Assembly: GCA_023091665.1 (NCBI GenBank)
Contig: JALJCQ010000006.1
Coordinates: 620,001-684,000, forward strand
DNA from: Pythium myriotylum
Taxonomy: Eukaryota > Oomycota > Peronosporomycetes > Pythiales > Pythiaceae
Reading direction: 5' to 3'
Length of the DNA: 64,000 bases
Each line of letters opens with the position of its first letter. The first letter of the stretch is position 1. Under the pieces are notes generated by a model. It had not been told where the DNA came from, made no database searches, and was given only the letters and a program-made list of their open reading frames with translations. Made by a program: the position numbers and the translations under genes. Positions 22,160 to 33,121 of this stretch are shown piece by piece.

Positions 22160-23595
22160 ATGAGCTCGTGGCTGGACGACGACCCGGAGCTGCTGCGCGC
22201 GGCGCTCGAGATCGTGGACAACTGGGCGGACGACGCTCTCGCGCTTGGCGTCGAGTCGTTCTCGCCAAACGAGTCGGATCGAGCGGATTCGAGTGACGAC
22301 AAATCTCGCAAAGTTAGTAAGAATGCTGCGGCATTGAGACCTGTGACCGTGCTCACGGCGTCGACGATGGCCTCGACGCACCACCGTCGTCGCACGGAGA
22401 TCAAGTATCTGCGCGAGGTTGTCGCCGAGTTGGAGAGTCAGTTGAGGCAGCTTGAGCACCGGCGAGGTGGTCCAGCCGATGAAGGTCCAGTGGTAATAGC
22501 CAGAATGTGGCGCGATATCGCCGCTCGCCAGCGCCAGTTGCGGCAGGAGGCGGAATCGGATCGAGCCAAGCTGAGGAGTTTACTTAACACCCAGGCAAAG
22601 GCTGCTAAGGCTCTGATGGAGCAATTGGAGAAAGCCCGAAGCATCGAGGTACGGATAGGTGGATACTGACTTGGTTTGGGCTGGGGGGAACTGATTGCGG
22701 GGTTTACTTCTAGTGCGAACAGCTACTCAAGCCAACAAAGAGGTCGCGTGTGGTGCCAGTGCCGAATATGAGGCCTCCGGAAGGATCGCAGTTCTTGGTT
22801 CTTGAGCGGCTTTACACTCGCTGTGACGGTCTCTTCGCGTATTCCAAGTTTCACGATGGGACGACCAAGTTCGCCGACATCTACGTCAACAACGAACCGA
22901 ATGGAGACATTTTGATCGATCTGCATGAGACCTGGGTGCTGCCATTCGGCGCCGCTCAAGTTCTCGACGCAATGTGGGAGTACACGATGAGAGATTACGG
23001 CATTCGGTGGGAGCAATCGGGCAATGAACCTGTTCGTGTCGTCGCTTTGCAAAGACTGGAGCTCGATCGCTCTGACTACAAAGGGCTAACCCACTTTGCT
23101 GATTCGTAGTGCTCGAAAACCACGCATGAAGGCAAAGGACTGGTCTACACGTTCTCGGTGCGAGTTCCCATCGGCACGGCCGAGTTTCATCACGACGGCC
23201 AAGTTGTTGCAAGGCGATTCGATGGCGAACACGGGCGGCCAGCGGCGATCATCTCGAACATGCAAGCTGGTCCATGCTTGTCGTCAACTGTTCCGAGTTC
23301 TGGCACGCACGTGATCGAGAACTCGTGTATCCGCGTTCAACCAGAACTCGTCGCAGAAGAGAAGCCGCTTGCGCGAGCCGTGACACGCGTGCAGTACACT
23401 CAGCAGTTCCACGTATCGTTCGATGACGACGACAATTGCCCTGGTCGGCAGCATGCAGGCGTGTTCACAAACGTGATCCTCGACAAGATCAAGGAGACCA
23501 TGGAGCGGCAGCACGGGGGAGTGGAAGACCTCCTCTTGCAGTCGTCTCGACCATCTCTTGAGACTTCGCCATGCACTTCAGTATATGCAAACTAA
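22160..23595 (+). CDS. bZIP-like/START-like family protein C5 (hybrid copy)
   Basis: Exons 22160-22648, 22714-23031 and 23110-23595 (introns 65 and 78 bp) give 430 residues. The promoter and first 17 codons ('MSSWLDDDPELLRAALE') are those of C7, and the rest is the C4 body, so this is a crossover product. It carries 'STHHRRRTEIKYLREVVAELESQL' and the coil 'MWRDIAARQRQLRQEAESDR'. The START-like part has 'YSKFHDGTTKFADIYV' and 'WVLPFGAAQVLDAMWEYTM'. The second intron has an unusual donor, GTTCGT. Exon 2 runs open through the intron to a TAG that forms the acceptor itself. Confidence 0.88.
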
Positions 23596-23981
23596 TCTGC
23601 TATGGCACTCACAGTGACCACGCATCGCGGAGGTCGCTTCACCGAAACCAAAAGGCCTTGCTCGTTGCTTTAGTGTCCCGATGACTTCCCTGTCTCCTCC
23701 CACCTTCGCTCCAAGAGCTCCTCGATAGCCCCCAAGAGGTCATCGGCGTTGCCAAAACACCATGAACGAGGAAGAACTTCGAGCAACTGCGCAGGCTCGC
23801 CATGGAGAGAGCTGGGGTTCTCGTGTCGCAGTCTGGAAACCATCTGAACAACCGGTATTTTGTGACAGGTCTTTCCAGGAGGCCAAGACGAGACTCGTCA
23901 CATCTTCCGTACTATTCGATTTGGGGGGTCGTGCCCACCGCATCGCATAGCATAGGTGAGACCATCCGGCGAACAAGCACG

Positions 23982-25417
23982 ATGAGCTCGTGGCTGGACG
24001 ACGACCCGGAGCTGCTGCGCGCGGCGCTCGAGATCGTGGACAACTGGGCGGACGACGCTCTCGCGCTTGGCGTCGAGTCGTTCTCGCCAAACGAGTCGGA
24101 TCGAGCGGATTCGAGTGACGACAAATCTCGCAAAGTTAGTAAGAATGCTGCGGCATTGAGACCTGTGACCGTGCTCACGGCGTCGACGATGGCCTCGACG
24201 CACCACCGTCGTCGCACGGAGATCAAGTATCTGCGCGAGGTTGTCGCCGAGTTGGAGAGTCAGTTGAGGCAGCTTGAGCACCGGCGAGGTGGTCCAGCCG
24301 ATGAAGGTCCAGTGGTAATAGCCAGAATGTGGCGCGATATCGCCGCTCGCCAGCGCCAGTTGCGGCAGGAGGCGGAATCGGATCGAGCCAAGCTGAGGAG
24401 TTTACTTAACACCCAGGCAAAGGCTGCTAAGGCTCTGATGGAGCAATTGGAGAAAGCCCGAAGCATCGAGGTACGGATAGGTGGATACTGACTTGGTTTG
24501 GGCTGGGGGGAACTGATTGCGGGGTTTACTTCTAGTGCGAACAGCTACTCAAGCCAACAAAGAGGTCGCGTGTGGTGCCAGTGCCGAATATGAGGCCTCC
24601 GGAAGGATCGCAGTTCTTGGTTCTTGAGCGGCTTTACACTCGCTGTGACGGTCTCTTCGCGTATTCCAAGTTTCACGATGGGACGACCAAGTTCGCCGAC
24701 ATCTACGTCAACAACGAACCGAATGGAGACATTTTGATCGATCTGCATGAGACCTGGGTGCTGCCATTCGGCGCCGCTCAAGTTCTCGACGCAATGTGGG
24801 AGTACACGATGAGAGATTACGGCATTCGGTGGGAGCAATCGGGCAATGAACCTGTTCGTGTCGTCGCTTTGCAAAGACTGGAGCTCGATCGCTCTGACTA
24901 CAAAGGGCTAACCCACTTTGCTGATTCGTAGTGCTCGAAAACCACGCATGAAGGCAAAGGACTGGTCTACACGTTCTCGGTGCGAGTTCCCATCGGCACG
25001 GCCGAGTTTCATCACGACGGCCAAGTTGTTGCAAGGCGATTCGATGGCGAACACGGGCGGCCAGCGGCGATCATCTCGAACATGCAAGCTGGTCCATGCT
25101 TGTCGTCAACTGTTCCGAGTTCTGGCACGCACGTGATCGAGAACTCGTGTATCCGCGTTCAACCAGAACTCGTCGCAGAAGAGAAGCCGCTTGCGCGAGC
25201 CGTGACACGCGTGCAGTACACTCAGCAGTTCCACGTATCGTTCGATGACGACGACAATTGCCCTGGTCGGCAGCATGCAGGCGTGTTCACAAACGTGATC
25301 CTCGACAAGATCAAGGAGACCATGGAGCGGCAGCACGGGGGAGTGGAAGACCTCCTCTTGCAGTCGTCTCGACCATCTCTTGAGACTTCGCCATGCACTT
25401 CAGTATATGCAAACTAA
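23982..25417 (+). CDS. bZIP-like/START-like family protein C6 (duplicate of C5)
   Basis: Exons 23982-24470, 24536-24853 and 24932-25417, each exactly 1,822 bp downstream of the corresponding C5 exon. I find no nucleotide difference from C5 in coding, intron or upstream sequence. The predicted 430-residue protein is therefore the same. This implies a very recent duplication, continuing gene conversion, or an assembly that repeated one copy; sequence alone cannot decide. Confidence 0.87.
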
Positions 25418-25803
25418 TCTGCTATGGCACTCACAGTGACCACGCATCGCGGAGGTCGCTTCACCGAAACCAAAAGGCCTTGCTCGTTGCTTTAGTGTCC
25501 CGATGACTTCCCTGTCTCCTCCCACCTTCGCTCCAAGAGCTCCTCGATAGCCCCCAAGAGGTCATCGGCGTTGCCAAAACACCATGAACGAGGAAGAACT
25601 TCGAGCAACTGCGCAGGCTCGCCATGGAGAGAGCTGGGGTTCTCGTGTCGCAGTCTGGAAACCATCTGAACAACCGGTATTTTGTGACAGGTCTTTCCAG
25701 GAGGCCAAGACGAGACTCGTCACATCTTCCGTACTATTCGATTTGGGGGGTCGTGCCCACCGCATCGCATAGCATAGGTGAGACCATCCGGCGAACAAGC
25801 ACG

Positions 25804-27292
25804 ATGAGCTCGTGGCTGGACGACGACCCGGAGCTGCTGCGCGCGGCGCTCGAGATCGTCGACAACTGGGACGACGTGGCGCTCGAGCGAGACGCCGCGG
25901 GCGGCGAGTCCCCGCAATCGGACGAGACCGACTCGTCCACCGAGCGCGCCGACTCGAGCGACGACGTGCCCACCGAGCGTCGCAGTGAGTCTGAGTCGAC
26001 GCAGCCGGCCAAGCCCCGTCGCGCCGGCAAGACCAGCGCGCTCAAGCCCTCGACCGTCGCGTCGACGCACCACCGCCGTCGCGAAGAGATCAGCTATCTG
26101 CGTGACACGGTCCAGCAAATGGAGAGCCAGTTGGAGGAGCTCCGGCGCACCAACGCCAAGCGCAAAGCGCAGACACAGGAAGAAGAGCACTGCGACAAGG
26201 CGCTCGCAGTCATGTGGCGAGATATGGCGAACCGCCAGCAGAAATTACGACAGAAAGCCGAGCTGGATCAGGCCAAGCTGCGAAACTTGCTCAAGGCCCA
26301 GGTGCAAGTCGCGAGAGGCCTGATGAGGTACATGGAGAAGGCGCGACGCATCGAGGTGCGCTTGTTGCGGAGGGTTTGGTTGGTGGTCGTGCGGGGTGTT
26401 GAATTGTTTTTATTTGTGGTAGAATGATCAAATGCTGCAGTCGATGAAGAAGCCACGTATCAACGCGCTGCCGGACGTGCCGTTCCAGGAAGACGTGCAG
26501 TTCGCGGCTGTTGAGATGCTGTATCCTCGCATGGACGAGCTGTTCACGTTCTCCAAGTTCCACGACGGCACTGGCAAGTTCGTGGACGTCCAAGTTACGA
26601 ACGATCAAAGCGAAGGCATCTTGATCGAGCTTCGCGAATCGTGGTTACTGCCGTTCGACGCACCTCAAGTCCTTGATGCGCTGTGGGAGCACACGATCAA
26701 AGATCATGACATCCATTGGCGCCAAGCTGGTAACAAAACGGTTCGTTGACGCGTGCGAAGTTTTTTCTTTCGACAAGAGATCTGATACATCTGTTGTGTT
26801 CACCTCTAGAGCTCCAGATTAACGCACAATGGTACGGGTCTGGTGTACAGTTTCTCCGTGAGAGCACCTATGAATGGTGCTGAGTGCCACCACGATGGCC
26901 AAGGTGTTGTGAGACGCTTCTCTGGGGAACGCGGTCAGCCCTCGGCGATCATCTCGAACATGGAAACGTGTCCGGCCGTCAACTCGACTATCGAAAGCTC
27001 CGGGGTGTATGTGAAAGAATCCATGTGCATCCGCATTCAGCCACAATTGCCATCAGAAGAGAAGCCTTTCACTCGCGCAATGACTCGAGTGCAGTACAGA
27101 CAGCAGTTCCATGTGACGTTCGATAATGACGACTGTCCCGGTCGACAGCAATCGGAGCTGTTGACCGAAATCATACTCGGCAAGATCAACTTCGACGTTG
27201 AACGCAAGCACAATACGGTCGAGACGTTACTCTTGAGGCCCTCGTCGCAGTCGTTCGACTCTTCCACGAGTGGTCCAATTTGTGTAAACTAG
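25804..27292 (+). CDS. bZIP-like/START-like family protein C7
   Basis: Exons 25804-26355, 26423-26740 and 26810-27292 give 450 residues. The first 56 bp are shared with C5 and C6 and then the sequence diverges, marking the edge of the triplication. The Asp/Ser-rich linker spans residues 24-62. 'ASTHHRRREEISYLRD' (87-102) opens the zipper. The second coil is 'MWRDMANRQQKLRQKAELDQ'. The START-like part has 'FTFSKFHDGTGKFVDV', 'SWLLPFDAPQVLDALWEH' and 'VTFDNDDCPGRQ'. Its second intron shares the GTTCGT donor with C4-C6. It is probably the parental gene for the promoter and N-terminus of C5 and C6. Confidence 0.88.
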
Positions 27293-27399
27293 GTATTTAC
27301 TTCTAGTGCAGGGGAAACACCACCAGAATGATCTTTCCGAATTCCATGACTGACGCAAGTGTTGCTTGGATCCCATAGCAATATTATATACGTTTTTTC

Positions 27400-27422
27400 C
27401 GATGTGGTGTCAAACATACCAC
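27400..27422 (+). repeat. 23-bp direct repeat, left copy, beside the CRN gene
   Basis: A sequence beginning cgatgtggtgtcaaa and ending taccac recurs at 30040-30062 with two mismatches. Each copy has an internal gtggt/accac inverted repeat. The two copies bracket the CRN gene. Confidence 0.55.
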
Positions 27423-27536
27423 GAAATACTGTAATCTACGATAAATCGCTTTTCCACCATAAATCGATTCACTCTGGCGTCGTGTTCGAACGCATCAATC
27501 GTATTATTTTGCCTGATAATCAGTCAAACACAGCCC

Positions 27537-29721
27537 ATGGCTACAAAGCTGTTCTGCGCGATTGTCGGAGCCAGAAGCGTCTTCTCTGTCGACATCGACA
27601 TCAGCGAGACGGTCGATGATCTGAAGAAGAAGATCAAGACGAAGCAAGGCTACAGCTTTCCTGCGAGTGAGTTAAGACTGTATCTCGCTCGGGAGCGCGA
27701 CACGTGGTTGAACTCGAGGGGCGAATCGGTGAAGGCGCTCAAGCGGGGAGAGATCCCCGATCGAATCAAGAGTCTCATGCAAGAGCAATTGCTACTGGAT
27801 GAGGCGTGGGACCTCAGCGATGAAGCATACTTTGGCAAGAACTTCGAACGAGCCAAGGGCGACATCCATGTGCTCGTGAAACTCCCTGAGGTGCCTGATG
27901 ACGTCGCAGGAGATCGACCATCACCCTCGCCAATCTTCATTCTTCCCGAAAGTCGCGCAAGTGCCGCAGGGGATCATCACGTCTTGGCAAGAATCTCCCA
28001 ATCCCAGCAGAAGATTCCTCGCTCTGTAGTCCCAGTGGCCGATTCAAAAGCAATTCCTCGCAACACTGTCTTACACGATCCCAGCAAGTACGCGGAGGAA
28101 TGCATCTCACTGACTGAATGGAGCGTTGACGTTGTGCACGAGATCCCATCGATCTCGCAGTTTATGCACAGCTTGGGTGGATGCACCAACAACGGGAAGA
28201 TCTTTTGGCGCATAGAAGACAAACAGATCGTGTCATTGCTGGTGGACGGATGGTTTCGAGAATCCACTCCTGACAACATCAATGAGCGTGCAAACAAGAA
28301 GAGTATCCTCATGGGATCACCGGGCATCGGCAAGTCGACGCTGTTGTGCGTGATGGCCTTTTTTTCTCGTGTTCAAGCATAAGAAGAGTGTGCTGGTGTA
28401 TCGGCGATTGACCAAGCTGAACCAGAGCAATTGCATCCTATATCTGGGACACCAGGGAAATCGAGTTGTATATTTTGCGATTCCATCATGTACGGATCTC
28501 GAAGCTCGTCACATATATGGGGAGCTGTGTCAGCAGCAGGGCATTGAGAATATTTGGTTGCTGCTGGATGGGTTGAAATACGAGCATGTTCCGCAAGAGC
28601 TGGAGACATTCAATTTGTTGGCAACGTCGCAACAAGTGGATCTAAAGTCTCAAGAACGAGTTCATGCGTACTGCTGCCTATTGCCTTGCTGGACGAAGAG
28701 GGATTTATGCTCGTTCGGAGACCTTGTTTGCAAGTTTGGCGCTGAAAATATGGACGAGAGGTACTATTACTCTGGCGGCAACGTGCGTGATTTTACCCTC
28801 CCCACCATCAACTTGATACAAGAAGGGATAGCGTTTGCGCTCAATCGAGTGGCAAATGCCACTCATCTTCTATCTGCCGAGTCAAACGTCACATTGGGCG
28901 ACTTGCAGTTGGACTGCTTGAGCCATACATTTGTGAATGATGCGACGGATCTGACGCATTTCACTAGACCAGATCACTGGGAGAAGATTGTGGATTCGGA
29001 ATATGTTGTGCGCGAACTCTCATTGAGGCTTCCGATGAACACTCTCGCCCTCACCTACCAGTGGGCACGGGCGACAGGACATGGATCACTTGCTGGTTGC
29101 GCATTGGAATTATACATCCACGGTCTTGCGGCTGGCAACCGATTGAAGCTTTATGCGTCCGAGTATGATCCACCGACATTCAGGGAGCCAGATGCACCTC
29201 GAGCTTATGGCTTCAAGCAAGTGCCTCTTCGAGCAAGTAGAGCTGTACAATGGGGAACCTCAAGCGACTACAAGACTTATCTGACTGAGTGGCGAGACGA
29301 TGACATGCTTACGTATTGGTTTCTTGCGTGCGACAATTTCCCCAACATTGACAGTATTGTGAAGCTTAAGCCAACGATCTCTGGCAAGAAGGGCGGCGTG
29401 GCATATCTTCAAGTCATTCTTGCCAAAAACCATGACATCAGTCACACTCTTTTGCAGGAGATGAACAACATCTTCGGTATCGCGGACGATCCCGAGCCAC
29501 CAATCTACATTGCGATATGTCCAGATCGGAAATCGTGCGAGGAGTTTGTTCTGGACTCGCGGCCGGAAGTTGTGTTAGCGAGGCAGACGTGTAAATTGTT
29601 TGTGGGCTATTTCGAGGAAGATCAGTTCGCAATTGAATCAGCTGGTCCGAAGAACAACATTTCTGTGAAACCAGTACCTCCCAAGCACACTTACTACACA
29701 CGCAAGCGGCAGCGTGCATAA
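27537..29721 (+). pseudogene. Crinkler (CRN)-type effector gene with NTPase and nuclease-like domains, frameshifted
   Basis: CRNs are oomycete proteins, many of them translocated into host cells, where several act in the nucleus. Frame 1 (27537-28382) has the ubiquitin-like CRN N-terminus: an LFLAK-type motif 'LRLYLARE' (residues 46-53) and the 'HVLVKLPEVP' motif (111-120) that closes it. It reaches a P-loop 'GSPGIGKST' (260-268). The frame then ends shortly after a run of seven T (28359-28365), and the remainder continues in another frame to 29721, with a late segment 'AYLQVILAKNHDISH' typical of the restriction-endonuclease-like domain of CRNs. There is no conventional secretion signal, as is common in CRNs. 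The break may be a real mutation or a homopolymer sequencing error. Confidence 0.85.
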
Positions 29722-30039
29722 AGATGCATATTTTTGTCAAGCGAATGCTTTGTTCTCGCAAAGTGCATCGGATTCGACGACACGTGTAAGAAACATACCT
29801 CTTACTTTTTTTCACGCATTGCTTTGAAGATGATGAAGATGAAGCCTATGGATCTCAAGTAATGTGTCCTAATAGCTCTGAGAAGGAGCATACTTTGTCT
29901 AATCAACGCAGTTGCGACTCAGAGCGGCGAACCAAGGACGAAAATCACATGGATTTCGGCGAAGATACCCGAGAACCCAGCAACTTGAGTGTCTGGGAGA
30001 CGTCAACGTACACTTCTTTCCAAACTCACATGGCTTTCT

Positions 30040-30062
30040 CGATGTGGTGTCAAATTTACCAC
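30040..30062 (+). repeat. 23-bp direct repeat, right copy
   Basis: Partner of 27400-27422, in the same orientation, with two mismatches. The distance between copies (about 2.6 kb) spans the whole CRN gene. Confidence 0.55.
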
Positions 30063-30173
30063 TAGAATTCGTGCTTTTGAGAATGCCGATGGTAAGCGAT
30101 GTGGCTCCATGATATTGTGAATGGATGCCTTAAAAAATCCATGGACAGAAACTCCAACTCTTGCGAACAATCT

Positions 30174-30213
30174 CCCCCCCCCCCCCCCCCACTCCCACAC
30201 ACACACACAAACT
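30174..30213. repeat. Poly-C tract followed by CA-rich simple repeat
   Basis: Seventeen consecutive C (30174-30190) are followed by a CA-rich stretch. It is a likely place for length errors. Confidence 0.8.
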
Positions 30214-30680
30214 AAGCAAACTTAGCAAACTGTTGGTACAGTAAAGAAAAGCGCAACAATTAGCTCCTCTGTACAAGCAGTTGGAGCAGGTGCGCTCTAC
30301 GAGCTGACAATTGATCGAGTGCAACAAAATTTCGTCTAGCTTCTCGTTGACTCAGGCACATCTCCACGAAGTTTGGTCGAATATTGAGCAGAAACTAGCG
30401 AGTCTGGGAGTCTCCGCATGCCAAGTCACTTGGTGAATGTCTCGCAACAACTTCGATGTGCTGGAACGGGCAGAAGCTCGGCTCAACTCCAGCAACCCGA
30501 TCGTCCGTCCTGGAGAGTCGATTTGTGTGTACCATATTCACTTTTCACACGTCTCAGATGAAGTCCTCTACCGTTCGACCTCCACGTCATGATGGCTTCA
30601 ACAGGATAATCATTTTACTCATCGTCCTAGACAGGGAAAGCGTAAGCACGAGAACGCGGAACGAGTGACGAGCCACGTCC

Positions 30681-32124
30681 ATGAGCTCTTCCACCGACAC
30701 CAACATGAGCATGTGGCTGGCCGAGGACCCGGAGCTGCTGCGCGCGGCGTTGGAGATCATCGACACCTGGGGAGTCGAGTCTCTCGGTTCAGCTGCCTCG
30801 AGTTCGCCCATGAGCTGCTCCGACTCGGAAGGCTCGACCGAGAAAAGCGACTCGGGCGACGAGAAGGTTCTTCGGCCCAAGCGAGCACGACTACCGACGC
30901 TCGATGTGCGTCCGCTGAAAAAGAGCGCCCCGGAGGATCCGAGCCGACTCAAGCCGTCGACGGTCTCATCTACACACCACCGCCGTCGAGAGGAGATCAT
31001 GTTTCTACGCGAGCAGGCAAGCGAGCTCGAAAGCCAGTTGGCCGAGCTCGAACAGGCCAAGTGCTCGCCCTCGGCGGATGCCCCGGCAAAAGAAGAGGCC
31101 GCGTCGTCCGAGATTTGGCATGATATCGTGAATCGACAGCGGCAGCTGCGGCAGCGCTCCGAGGCCGAGCAGCGCAAACTGCGGCAGACACTGGAGGACC
31201 AGCTCAAAGTCGCGCGTGGACTGATCAAGCTCATGCAAAAAGCCCGGCGGATGGAGGTACCGTGCTCGTGTCGTTTCATGATAGTTGTTGTGTTGTGGTG
31301 GCTGATATGTGAGTGTGGGCCAGAACGAGGAATTGCTGCAGCCGTCGAAGCGAACGATAATTCCTTCCAGCACCCTCGAAATCGGCGATAACATGCGCAG
31401 CCACATTCAAAGTGTCTACAGTAACATGGACCAGTGGTTTTCGTTCTCCAAGTTCCACGATGGATCCAAAAAGTTTTTCGACCTCAACCTCATCGACGAT
31501 CGAGAGGATGAGATTGTGATTGAAGTACGCGAAGCCTGGATCTTGCCGTTCCCGGTCGACAAGGTGCTCGATGCACTCTGGTTGTATTTGAAGAACAAGT
31601 ACAACGGGGGCCTATGTGCTCCAGAGTTCGTATTGGTAGGTACATTTGTCAGATTCACTTTGTGATTTGTCTCTGACTCCTCTCTTCAGGACGGAGAGCT
31701 CACCATGGATTCGTCGGAGATGACTTCGCAGTTTTCAGCAGTTGCTACTATCGGGAACACGAAGACCACGTTCGACGGGCGAGCAATGGCGCGCAGGTTT
31801 TCGAGGTCCGGAGACAAGCCCTCAAGTATTGTATCAACGCTGCAATCGTCGCCTGCTACCCAAGGTGTTGGACTTCTTGTCCACATGGAAGAAAATTCAT
31901 GTATTCGTGTTCTTCCCGGCATTTGTGATGGCTGGGACATCAAGGACTACTCTGTCGTGCGCGTGCAGTGCAGTCAGCACTTCAAAATCACTTTTGACAA
32001 TGGCGCAGCTGGGCGTGAACATGCGGGAGTGTTGAGTCAGTGCATGCTGAGAAAGCTAAGAGAGGGAGTCGAGGTGGTGCATGAAACCATTGAAACCCTT
32101 CTACTGACAAACCCGAGTCGATGA
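30681..32124 (+). CDS. bZIP-like/START-like family protein C8
   Basis: Exons 30681-31256, 31324-31635 and 31690-32124 (introns 67 and 54 bp) give 440 residues. The N-terminus 'MSMWLAEDPELLRAALEIIDTW' begins at residue 9, so an ATG at 30705 is an alternative start. 'STHHRRREEIMFLREQASELESQL' forms the basic/zipper start. The second coil's Trp is kept ('EIWHDIVNRQRQLRQRSE'). The START-like part has 'SFSKFHDGSKKFFDL' and 'AWILPFPVDKVLDALWLYL'. A longer loop with two cysteines follows the last conserved Arg. It stands alone between the CRN and armadillo loci. Confidence 0.87.
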
Positions 32125-32329
32125 GTCGAATCAAACGATATTCATGTTGTGAATTAATATTCTTCTTGAGACAGCTACTCAATTCGAAAGTATGTGGCAA
32201 AATTTTCATACCAAGTCTCCTTTGCATACTACGCAGTTCAAGATCAGTGTATGGGCAGAAACGACTTTCTATTGCACTTGAGGAACAGCCGAGAGACTCG
32301 CTAGAGGTATAATCTACAATCATCAGACT

Positions 32330-32967
32330 TGCCGGGATGCCTTTTCTGGCCATTAGTGCCGTTCTGCAAAAGCTGAACCATATTAGACTGCACCGCCGTT
32401 GAAGCCGTTCTGCAAAAGCTGAACCATATTAGACTGCACCGCCGTTGAAACCACTTGAACGGCGTGGCCAGCTTGAGCGAGATTAGCAAATCTGTTGCCG
32501 CAGATACTTTCAGGCTCTCTAATCCATACTCCACCACAGACACCAAAGTATAAATTGCGCCAGCGAAATAGTAGCGATGTTCACGACTGGATCACTCGCT
32601 AAAAGGACGGGCACTTCCACAGCTGCATTTCAGCATCTCAGCCAATGAAGCAATCCCTCCTACTAATGCAACCGCTTTACGACCACCCGATGAAATCGCT
32701 AGAACACTCAATGAGCCTCATCAGCCCCCAAAACTCTCCACGTTTCCCACGCATCTCACCACCGTATCTCACCACCGTGTCGCTCGTGCGCAAACTCGCC
32801 ATATACTCAAGGGTCGGCAGCTTGGGAAGCACAAACGCGGATTGTAGAGCTGTCGTGACAGGACGCTGGATCGCCACATACGGTCGCAGAGAATCGCAGC
32901 TGTGTTGAGCGCCCGCTGCATTTCGACGAAGCGCGCCAATGTAGACTTTGGTCACTGGCTTTGCCAT
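32330..32967 (-). pseudogene. Decayed, internally deleted copy of the armadillo-repeat gene
   Basis: Reading from 32967, 'MAKPVTKVYIGALR' and 'LPKLPTLEYMASLRTSDTVVRY' match the N-terminus of the intact gene next door. Near 32700 the similarity jumps to 'SLSVLAISSGGRKAVA', about 200 residues further on in the parent, so a large internal deletion has occurred. Later pieces ('LAQAGHAVQVV', 'MVQLLQNGT') match the parent's middle repeats but in shifting frames. The 3' half of the parent is missing. It is a tandem duplicate on the same strand. Confidence 0.8.
32358..32449. repeat. 46-bp direct duplication within the armadillo pseudogene
   Basis: 32358-32403 is repeated exactly and immediately at 32404-32449. 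The duplicated piece encodes the 'MVQLLQNG' segment of the parent gene. Forty-six is not a multiple of three, so it also breaks the frame. Confidence 0.9.
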
Positions 32968-33121
32968 GGTCTGAAGGTGTCGTACCACTCGTGGGCAATT
33001 TTTGGGCACATGGAAGAAGTCGACCACTCACCACGCCATCTCAATGGTTCATAAATCTCCGCAGAAACTGATGTCGTCTGAAACATATTTTAGTCAATCA
33101 CTTCGAGCTTTGCCAATCTCC

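Larger units (their letters stand above)
20390..25859 (+). repeat. Tandem triplication, 1,822-bp unit
   Basis: Units are 20390-22211, 22212-24033 and 24034-25855, with identity running 4 bp further into C7. Each unit contains the body of one block C gene plus the intergenic region and first codons of the next. Units 2 and 3 look identical by eye. Unit 1 differs at 20987 and 21060. Confidence 0.92.
29722..30680. other. Intergenic region after the CRN gene
   Basis: Nearly 1 kb with only short open frames. It holds the right copy of the 23-bp direct repeat, a 17-C tract and a short CA repeat. No fragment of a family gene is recognisable before C8. Confidence 0.5.

Noticed and set aside
20390..25859. 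Regular repeats considered as a CRISPR-like or satellite array
   Set aside because: The unit is 1.8 kb and contains a complete three-exon gene body, so it is a tandem gene duplication.
26741..26809. GTTCGT donor in C4-C7 suspected to be a false splice site
   Set aside because: Kept as an intron: the same site is used consistently in all four genes, the acceptors are good, and phase and flanking residues match the other block C genes.
30174..30213. Poly-C/CA stretch as a possible telomeric or regulatory element
   Set aside because: It does not match a telomere repeat and is best explained as a simple-sequence tract.
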